NCBI GenBank assembly: GCA_964533275.1
Contig: CAZHJK010000036.1
Coordinates: forward strand, 1 to 20,675
Origin: CAZHJK01 sp964533275
GTDB taxonomy: Bacteria > Bacillota > Clostridia > Eubacteriales > Garciellaceae
Direction of reading: 5' to 3'
Length of the DNA stretch: 20,675 nt
Made by a program: the position numbers and the translations under genes. The notes under the pieces were generated by a model. That model worked only from the letters and a program-made list of their open reading frames with translations, was not told where the DNA came from and did no database searches. Position 1 is the stretch's first letter. Every line of letters begins with the position of its first letter. Below, in pieces: positions 15,514 to 20,675 of this stretch.

Positions 15514-16425
15514 TTATTCTGCAAGATCTTCTATGGAGTCAATATCCATATAAGCTGGAACAACTAATCCGATTTTTGCTTCTTCTAGGTTAGGACCTAA
15601 ATCAACAAACTCACCTTCGAATTTCTCATAGTGATCGCCATGGGTACCTGGTAACCAAGCTGCAACAATTGCATCAGTATTGGCAGAAGCAACTGCTTCC
15701 CACATTGGTCCATTTTCAACTTGTTTAAGATCTACTTCATATCCCATGTCTCCTAATACTGTTCCAATTACATTAGTAGAAGCAATCTCAGTATCCCATG
15801 CAACATAAGCTAGACTTATTGCTTCTCCGTCTACTTTCTCTACTCCATCTGTCCATTCACTTACTTTGTCTTGGTTGTCATCTACCCATTGTCTTGCAAC
15901 ATCTTCTGGATCTCCACCCTCATTAATTTCACTCATAACAGCTTCCATATCAGCGTGTTCCCAATAGAAGTTGTCTAAGATTTGATTGGCTTCTGGCATA
16001 TCTTCTTCTAGTCCTAGACGAGTAATAGTATTAATAGTTTCAGCTTCACCAAAAGAACCCTTTGGATCATCTAAATATTTTAATTCATATTTTGCAAATT
16101 TCCAGTGTGGACTCCATCCTGTAACAACAATTGGCTCTTCTTTTTCAATTGCATCACCTAATGCTTGAGTCATTGCTGCACCCGAACTTGTTTGTACAGT
16201 AAAGTCCAACTCATAGTCCTCTACTGCTTGTTCTGCAGCTGCTACAACACCAGCACCAGCATCTATACCCGTAATAGTATAATCTAAAGATTCTCCAACA
16301 GATTCTCCACTTGCTTCTCCACCTTCAGTACCTTCGTCACCATTATCTCCAGCACAGCCTACAGTTAATAATGCTAAAATAGCAAGTGTAACTATGCCGA
16401 TTTTCTTCCAATTTTTCTTGAACAT
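15514..16425 (-). CDS. opuAC: Glycine betaine ABC transporter substrate-binding lipoprotein OpuAC
   Basis: A 303-residue lipoprotein that captures glycine betaine (and possibly proline betaine) outside the membrane for the OpuA importer. I start it at 16425: AGGAGG (16436-16441) lies upstream and the product begins with a proper signal peptide (MFKKNWKKIGIVTLAIL) and lipobox LTVGC with C24; the longer frame from 16476 would put a spurious stretch before the signal. An acidic linker follows C24. The aromatic cage of B. subtilis OpuAC (W72, W178, W225 with H230) maps with constant spacing to W104 (GWSPHW), W210 (YVAWD), W257 and H262 (AAWLPGTH). It is the last gene of the operon, but 182 bp separate it from opuAB, and that spacer holds two inverted repeats that may adjust its expression. 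Confidence 0.93.
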   Translation of the reverse strand: MFKKNWKKIGIVTLAILALLTVGCAGDNGDEGTEGGEASGESVGESLDYTITGIDAGAGVVAAAEQAVEDYELDFTVQTSSGAAMTQALGDAIEKEEPIVVTGWSPHWKFAKYELKYLDDPKGSFGEAETINTITRLGLEEDMPEANQILDNFYWEHADMEAVMSEINEGGDPEDVARQWVDDNQDKVSEWTDGVEKVDGEAISLAYVAWDTEIASTNVIGTVLGDMGYEVDLKQVENGPMWEAVASANTDAIVAAWLPGTHGDHYEKFEGEFVDLGPNLEEAKIGLVVPAYMDIDSIEDLAE

Positions 16426-16471
16426 AAATCTTATTCCTCCTTTATTACTTGTGGAAATTAACTTTAGTATT

Positions 16472-16586
16472 TTCAAACATGCTATTAAACCTAATTAATT
16501 ACACCTAGAATTTTATTTTACTTTTCATGTTTGAATTATGTAACTTCCATTTATCTTAATAATATTGCTTAAAAGTTTTAAGCAAT
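16472..16586 (-). other. Structured opuAB-opuAC spacer with two inverted repeats
   Basis: Two inverted repeats lie in the 182-bp spacer: a near-perfect 23-base hairpin (16564-16586, 11-bp arms around one base, no T run) 22 bp after the opuAB stop, and a 10-bp pair TTCAAACATG / CATGTTTGAA (16472-16481 and 16526-16535). The first may act as a 3' processing or partial termination signal, allowing a different mRNA level for the binding protein. Confidence 0.5.
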
Positions 16587-16607
16587 TTATTATACAAAAT
16601 TGATTAT

Positions 16608-17447
16608 TTATACTTTCTTTTTATTTAATACTTGTATTAATCTATCTAAAATTATTGCAAGTATAACAATTGCCAAACCAGAAGCAAAACCTTTTCCAGC
16701 TTGATTTCTTCCAATCGCTCTATATACTTCGGTACCAAGACCTTCTGCACCGATCATAGATGCTATAACAACCATAGATAATGCTAACATAATTGTTTGG
16801 TTAACACCTTGCATTATTGTATTTTTTGCAAGGGGTAATTGTACTTTAAATAGTTTTTGTTTCCCTGTGGATCCAAATGCCTCGGCTGCTTCTATTAGCT
16901 CAGTTGATACTTCACGAATACCTAAGTTAGTCAAACGAATAACAGGGGGCATTGCGAATATAACCGATGCAATAATACCTGGTACCATTCCTATTCCAAA
17001 GAAAGAAACTGCAGGAATTAAGTATACAAAAGCAGGCATTGTCTGCATAAAATCCAATAATGGTTTTACAATTGCTTCTACAGTTTTATTTTTAGCCATC
17101 CAAATTCCTAGTGGAATACCTATAACAACTGCTATTAAACTGGCTACTAATATTAATGCCAATGTAAGCATTGTTCCTTCCCAAAAATCAAGATTCCATA
17201 TTAAGAGAAGACCTACTAATACAAATACAGGCAGTCCCCATATTTTCTTTGTAATGTATATGGTTAATCCCACTAGTACAGCAATAAAAACTAATGGTGG
17301 AAATATCATTAAAATACTACTAATTGCATTAACAAGCATATCTAAAAAGCCTTCAATAGGATCAAATACCCATTGGGCATTAGATCTTAACCATGATACT
17401 AAAGCATCTATCCATTCAACTAATGGTAATTCTGGTATATTATTCAT
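16608..17447 (-). CDS. opuAB: Glycine betaine ABC transporter permease OpuAB
   Basis: A 279-residue permease of the ProW/OpuAB family, close in size to B. subtilis OpuAB (282). An amphipathic N-terminal part (1-40) is followed by membrane segments at about 45-65, 70-88, 92-115, 135-165, 210-235 and 255-272. The EAA loop that contacts the ATPase is recognisable at about 187-206 (AAEAFGSTGKQKLFKVQLPL). It forms the translocation path for glycine betaine in the cytoplasmic membrane. The ATG lies inside the end of opuAA (8-bp overlap, 17440-17447), with GGGGTG upstream, so translation of the two is coupled. Confidence 0.93.
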   Translation of the reverse strand: MNNIPELPLVEWIDALVSWLRSNAQWVFDPIEGFLDMLVNAISSILMIFPPLVFIAVLVGLTIYITKKIWGLPVFVLVGLLLIWNLDFWEGTMLTLALILVASLIAVVIGIPLGIWMAKNKTVEAIVKPLLDFMQTMPAFVYLIPAVSFFGIGMVPGIIASVIFAMPPVIRLTNLGIREVSTELIEAAEAFGSTGKQKLFKVQLPLAKNTIMQGVNQTIMLALSMVVIASMIGAEGLGTEVYRAIGRNQAGKGFASGLAIVILAIILDRLIQVLNKKKV

Positions 17448-18633
17448 CAGGATTCACCCCATTTCCGGCAAGAGCTGCCAGTACTGCACCTCTGACAATA
17501 ATTCCCTTTAATATCTTATCTTCAACAACTGCAACTGGTATTGGAGTATTATGAATAATTTCAAATAAGTCATTTAATGAAAAATCAGGGGAAACCATAG
17601 GAACATCAGTCTCTAGTACCTCATGAATATCTTTAATTCCATTCTTAACAGCATTTGAAGCTACTTCTGCTGTTACAATTCCCTGCAACTCTTTGTTTTT
17701 ATTCGTCACATATACACTTGATATTCCTGCTTTCTTCATCCTTTGAAGAGCAACCCTAGGACCATGTTTATCTACATCTATGGTTTCTGGGCGCTTCATA
17801 ACATGTTGTGCAGAAAACACCTTTGATCTATCCACATCTTCTACAAACTTTCTAACATATTCATCAGCAGGATTTGTCATTATTTCTTCTGGAGTTCCAA
17901 TCTGTACTATAATTCCATCCTTCATCAATGCAATTCTATCACCTATTTTAAGGGCTTCATCTAAGTCATGGGTAATGAAAATAATTGTTTTTTGCATGGC
18001 TGCCTGTAGTTCAACTAATTCATCCTGCATTTCTTTACGAATTAGTGGATCCAGTGCTGAAAATGCTTCATCCATTAATAATACATCTGGGTCATTTGCT
18101 AAGGCCCTAGCAAGTCCCACTCTTTGCTGCATTCCCCCAGAAAGTTGTCGAGGATATTGTTCCTCATATCCCTCTAATCCAACACTCTTCAATGATGCAA
18201 GTGACTTTTCTCGGATTTCTTTCTTATCTATTCCTTGTACTTCTAATCCGTATCCTGCATTTTCCAAAATAGTGCGATGAGGAAATAGTCCGAAGTTTTG
18301 AAAAACCATGCTTAACTTCTTTCTTCTGGTTTCTATCAACTTTTGTTTATCCATCTTTGCTAAATCTTCACCATCTATTAAGACACTACCTGCACTAGGC
18401 TCAATTAAACGATTGATTAATCTAACAAGAGTAGACTTTCCACTTCCGGATAAACCCATAATAACAAAGGTCTCTCCAGAATACACTTCAAATGACGCTT
18501 GGTTTACACCTATAGTCATTCCTGTTTCTTTTAAAATATCACTTTTTGACTTTCCTTCTTCCAATAATTTAATCCCTAGTTTTGGATTTTTACCAAAGAC
18601 CTTAGTCAAACCTTTAACTTCAATTTTTAGCAT
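17440..18633 (-). CDS. opuAA: Glycine betaine ABC transporter ATPase OpuAA with tandem CBS domains
   Basis: A 397-residue ATP-binding subunit of the ProV/OpuAA type. The ABC domain shows Walker A GLSGSGKST (60-68), Q112, signature LSGGMQQ (164-170), Walker B VLLMDE (184-189, E189) and H222; the N-terminal insertion before Walker A is typical of ProV-like ATPases. Residues about 275-395 form two CBS domains, the part that in Lactococcus OpuA senses ionic strength and cyclic-di-AMP and so switches transport. The protein powers uptake of compatible solutes under osmotic stress. The ATG has AGGTGA eight bases upstream; it is the first gene of the operon, with a possible promoter at 18743-18771. 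Confidence 0.95.
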   Translation of the reverse strand: MLKIEVKGLTKVFGKNPKLGIKLLEEGKSKSDILKETGMTIGVNQASFEVYSGETFVIMGLSGSGKSTLVRLINRLIEPSAGSVLIDGEDLAKMDKQKLIETRRKKLSMVFQNFGLFPHRTILENAGYGLEVQGIDKKEIREKSLASLKSVGLEGYEEQYPRQLSGGMQQRVGLARALANDPDVLLMDEAFSALDPLIRKEMQDELVELQAAMQKTIIFITHDLDEALKIGDRIALMKDGIIVQIGTPEEIMTNPADEYVRKFVEDVDRSKVFSAQHVMKRPETIDVDKHGPRVALQRMKKAGISSVYVTNKNKELQGIVTAEVASNAVKNGIKDIHEVLETDVPMVSPDFSLNDLFEIIHNTPIPVAVVEDKILKGIIVRGAVLAALAGNGVNPDE

Positions 18634-18742
18634 TTATTTCACCTCATTCATAGCTAAATCATATATTGTATCTTGTTATTATGTATACAATTTTTATCGG
18701 ACAGTTATATATTCTATAAAATTTATCAAGAAAGTTCAAATG

Positions 18743-18771
18743 CTATAACCGACAATTTTATACATTGTAAA
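18743..18771 (-). promoter_or_regulatory. Possible opuA operon promoter
   Basis: On the minus strand TTTACA, a 17-bp spacer and TTATAG lie about 110 bp upstream of opuAA. The match is moderate; a TTGATA closer to the gene has no -10 box at proper distance. Confidence 0.35.
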
Positions 18772-18909
18772 GGTTGTAACTTCAGTTTTCCATTCAACTG
18801 ATTGGTTATTCCTAAAAATGCTCTGCATTTCTGCCTTACAGAACTAAATTTAGCAATTTCTAACTTTCAGTATTCCCATAAATCAGATAGTATTATTCAT
18901 TTATCACTT

Positions 18910-18979
18910 TAGCTGAAAAGTAAAGTAAGGTGGTAGTACCGCAGCTAATATGCATAAAAAAAGCAGCAAAGCTGCTTTT
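18910..18979 (+). promoter_or_regulatory. Orphan T-box-like antiterminator element
   Basis: Within the gene-free stretch 18634-19067, position 18927-18942 reads AAGGTGGTAGTACCGC, which is the T-box core AAGGTGGTACCGC with one extra GTA. TTAGCTG (18909-18915) can pair with CAGCTAA (18942-18948) as an antiterminator-like stem, and GCAGC (18941-18945) repeats the 5' arm of the hairpin at 18959-18979, so it could compete for GCTGC. However, no plus-strand gene follows (plsY is convergent) and I cannot trace a Stem I with specifier loop upstream. It looks like a remnant. Confidence 0.4.
18956..18979 (-). terminator. plsY terminator (hairpin works on both strands)
   Basis: A hairpin AAAAGCAGC / GCTGCTTTT with an AAA loop is followed on the minus strand by seven T (18956-18962), about 90 bp after the plsY stop. 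On the plus strand it has only four T. Confidence 0.8.
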
Positions 18980-19067
18980 ACTAGAGCGTGTTTTAATATA
19001 CACAAATATAAAAATTTTCTATGGAACTAATAAGATTATTATAATCCTTAATGAATGTAGCTGTATA

Positions 19068-19667
19068 TTATTTTTTATTTTTTGAACTTCCTAATTTATT
19101 CTCTGTACCCTTAATTAATCGTTGAATATTCGTTCGATGTTGAAAAATAGCCAAAAGTCCTACTATTAATCCAAATATCACTGTTTCCGTAGGACGACTT
19201 AAAAATAATAAAGCAATGGGAAGGGAAGCCATTCCCACTACAGAGCCTAATGATACATATTTACTTTTAATAATTAATATAATACCTAAGGAAATTGCAA
19301 TAATAGCTGCTATTGGGTCCACTACAAAAAATACCCCCATCGATGTCGCTACTCCTTTTCCACCTTTAAATTTCAAAAGTATTGGGAAGTTATGACCTAT
19401 AATAACGGCTATACCACATACTAATGCTAATTGCATATTGCCAAATTTAATAGCCAACATAACTACTATAGCACCCTTTAGTGCATCCCCTAAAAAGGTA
19501 ATCAATGCTGCCTTTGGTCCCAATACTCTCAGTACATTGGTTGCTCCGGCATTGCCACTTCCATGTTTTCGAATATCTATCTTTCCTATCTTTTTGCTTA
19601 TAACATAGGATGTTGCAAAATTGCCCACAAGGTATGCTATTATCACCCAAAAGAAATACTCTTGCAT
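19068..19667 (-). CDS. plsY: Acyl-phosphate:glycerol-3-phosphate acyltransferase PlsY
   Basis: A 199-residue inner-membrane enzyme that transfers the acyl group from acyl phosphate to glycerol-3-phosphate, giving lysophosphatidic acid, the first step of phospholipid synthesis. All three PlsY motifs are present: GSGNAGATNVLR (36-47), GHNFPILLKFKGGKGVATS (91-109, the G3P site) and HRTNIQRLIKGTENKLG (177-193). About five hydrophobic segments are visible and the C-terminus is lysine-rich. The ATG has GGGAGGAAAA directly upstream. The partner gene plsX is not in the window. A perfect palindrome lies about 30-50 bp upstream of the start. Confidence 0.96.
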   Translation of the reverse strand: MQEYFFWVIIAYLVGNFATSYVISKKIGKIDIRKHGSGNAGATNVLRVLGPKAALITFLGDALKGAIVVMLAIKFGNMQLALVCGIAVIIGHNFPILLKFKGGKGVATSMGVFFVVDPIAAIIAISLGIILIIKSKYVSLGSVVGMASLPIALLFLSRPTETVIFGLIVGLLAIFQHRTNIQRLIKGTENKLGSSKNKK

Positions 19668-19698
19668 TTTTTCCTCCCTAAAATTAATAATTGTTAAT

Positions 19699-19721
19699 TA
19701 TGGTAATTCAAGTTTACCATA
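19699..19721 (-). promoter_or_regulatory. Palindrome in the plsY promoter region
   Basis: TATGGTAA and TTACCATA form a perfect 8-bp inverted repeat around seven bases, 32-54 bp upstream of the plsY start. A moderate promoter (TTGCAG, 18 bp, TAAACT on the minus strand) overlaps it, so it may be an operator. The rest of 19668-19962 is AT-rich without open frames; a TATAAT at 19876-19881 may be the -10 box of the plus-strand gene. Confidence 0.45.
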
Positions 19722-19962
19722 TTATTATTCATACCTGCAATAGAAAAGAATTATTAATTTCCCAAACAATGCAGACCATTTAATTAAGCCTATTAATCTC
19801 CCGATACGCCAATTATAGATATTTTAATTATTCCAAAAAACTAAGTAAGAAACTGTGATTTCTGTATTGAGTTTGTATAATCTTAAGCTTATCTTAATTT
19901 TTCTTTTAAGTAAAACTATGTTAAAATTTTATTAGTAACTAAAAGAAAATGGAGGGAAAAAA

Positions 19963-20304
19963 TTGTATCGTAAAATCTCTTATCTGCTTTTTTTAATTGC
20001 CCTTTTAATTTTATTATCCATGGATTCTCATAATACTATTACCGATGAAGCTATAATTATTGCTCAATCTGACATATATCCATACAGCGCAGAGGAACTT
20101 TCCCAATATAATGGTAAAAATAATCAACCTTCTTATGTGGCTTTAGATGATATTATTTACGATGTAAGTAATTTAGAAGAATGGAATGATATGCAAGAGG
20201 ACAACTCCTTAGCTGGTAAAGATGTAAGCGAAATAATTAAGGATAGTTCTATCAAGGAATTAATAATTGAAGAAGCTCCAGAAGTAGGAATTTTACAAGA
20301 ATAA
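19963..20304 (+). CDS. Small membrane-anchored cytochrome b5-like domain protein
   Basis: A 113-residue protein. Residues 5-20 form an uncleaved or cleaved hydrophobic N-terminal segment, followed by an exported domain (about 40-90) like the short cytochrome b5/heme-steroid-binding domains of clostridia: YSAEELSQYNGKNNQPSYVA, then IIYDVSNLEEW and LAGKDVSE. The family normally binds heme; here the region between EEW and LAGKD, where the heme histidine is usually found, has no histidine, and the whole domain contains none. The start is TTG with GGAGGG six bases upstream. It stands alone, divergent from plsY and convergent with the tRNA cluster. Heme binding is therefore doubtful and its role is unknown. 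Confidence 0.8.
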   Translation: MYRKISYLLFLIALLILLSMDSHNTITDEAIIIAQSDIYPYSAEELSQYNGKNNQPSYVALDDIIYDVSNLEEWNDMQEDNSLAGKDVSEIIKDSSIKELIIEEAPEVGILQE

Positions 20305-20320
20305 AATTATTTATAGAATC

Positions 20321-20342
20321 AAAAAAACTAGTCATGCTAGTT
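20321..20342 (-). terminator. Terminator of the tRNA cluster
   Basis: A 6-bp stem AACTAG / CTAGTT with a five-base loop, followed on the minus strand by a T run, just after tRNA-Leu. It may also limit read-through from the convergent gene. Confidence 0.7.
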
Positions 20343-20348
20343 AAAGTA

Positions 20349-20437
20349 TGGTGCCGGGGACCGGAATCGAACCGGTACGATCTTTGAAAATCGCAGGATT
20401 TTAAGTCCTGTGCGTCTGCCAGTTCCGCCACCCCGGC
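20349..20437 (-). tRNA. tRNA-Leu (UAA)
   Basis: Full cloverleaf with acceptor GCCGGGG / CCCCGGC, an encoded CCA and a long variable arm as in class II tRNAs. The anticodon loop CUUAAAA gives anticodon UAA. It is last in the cluster. Confidence 0.95.
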
Positions 20438-20459
20438 GGATATTTATTTTTTTTGAAAA

Positions 20460-20534
<75 letters not shown>

Positions 20535-20535
20535 T

Positions 20536-20610
20536 TGGAGCGGAAGACGAGATTTGAACTCGCGACCCTCGCCTTGGCAAGGCGATGCTCTACCACTGAG
20601 CCACTTCCGC
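20536..20610 (-). tRNA. tRNA-Gly (GCC)
   Basis: Acceptor GCGGAAG / CTTCCGC, discriminator U, encoded CCA. The anticodon loop UUGCCAA gives GCC. Only one base separates it from tRNA-Cys, so both come from one precursor. Confidence 0.95.
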
Positions 20611-20621
20611 TTAATTTATGA

Positions 20622-20675
20622 TGGTGCCCAGAGGCGGAATCGAACCACCGACACGAGGATTTTCAGTCCTCTGCT
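20622..20675 (-). tRNA. tRNA-Phe (GAA), 5' end beyond window
   Basis: The 3' part of a tRNA with stem GAGGA / TCCTC around loop CUGAAAA (anticodon GAA), a normal T arm, acceptor 3' strand TCTGGGC, discriminator A and encoded CCA. The 5' acceptor and most of the D arm are cut by the window edge. Confidence 0.92.

Noticed and set aside
16426..16476. N-terminal extension of opuAC from an upstream ATG
   Set aside because: The ATG at 16425 has a strong AGGAGG site and starts a proper lipoprotein signal; the extension has neither.
16867..17511. Long plus-strand open frame opposite opuAB
   Set aside because: Low-complexity shadow of a clear permease gene, without ribosome site or family resemblance.
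17780..18280. Plus-strand open frame opposite opuAA
   Set aside because: Serine-rich antisense shadow of the ATPase gene.
18704..18749. Weak inverted repeat GTTATA / TATAAC upstream of opuAA
   Set aside because: Only six bases per arm, 34 bp apart in very AT-rich DNA; likely chance.

Overview
The window comes from the chromosome of a low-GC, spore-forming, Gram-positive bacterium, most likely an anaerobic member of the Clostridia (Alkaliphilus/Natronincola-like lineages would fit; the genus cannot be fixed from sequence alone). The signs are a GerA-type spore germinant receptor operon, AT-rich codons with purine-rich Shine-Dalgarno sites, TTG/GTG starts, a flavodiiron protein, a CadC/CadA pair, a T-box-like leader remnant and B. 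subtilis-type OpuA genes.

Layout. 29-3830 (minus): a germinant receptor operon (A subunit, B permease, C lipoprotein) whose C gene is split by a 71-bp insertion carrying a 37-bp direct repeat. 3941-6129 (minus): a LysM/G5/M23 cell-wall peptidase and an RluF-type rRNA pseudouridine synthase. 6300-7927 (plus): an internally duplicated DUF1576 membrane protein coupled to a small soluble protein of unknown function. 8058-9248 (plus): flavodiiron protein. 9344-10917 (minus): a TM1586-type nitroreductase and a YihY/BrkB-family membrane protein lacking its N-terminus. 10965-11064 is a 100-N scaffold gap flanked on both sides by the same 55 bp, so it is very probably an unmerged contig overlap. 11205-13771 (plus): metal-responsive cadC-cadA with a clear promoter and operator. 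13796-14923 (plus): a nitronate monooxygenase/FabK-like flavoprotein behind a FapR-like palindrome. 14979-15359 (minus): CoA-binding protein. 15514-18633 (minus): glycine betaine importer opuAA-opuAB-opuAC. 18634-19067: non-coding, with an orphan T-box-like element and a terminator. 19068-19667 (minus): plsY. 19963-20304 (plus): small membrane-anchored cytochrome b5-like protein with no histidine in the domain. 20349-20675 (minus): tRNA cluster transcribed Phe-Gly-Cys-Leu, with tRNA-Phe cut by the window edge.

The genes are mostly ordinary housekeeping and stress functions: sporulation and wall remodelling on the left, oxygen/NO, metal and osmotic stress in the middle, lipid synthesis and tRNAs on the right. 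I do not see a clear new multi-gene defence or mobile system. The points most worth a second look are the split gerC, the orphan T-box, the FapR-like site, the DUF1576 pair, the histidine-less b5 protein, and the truncated gene that coincides with the assembly join.
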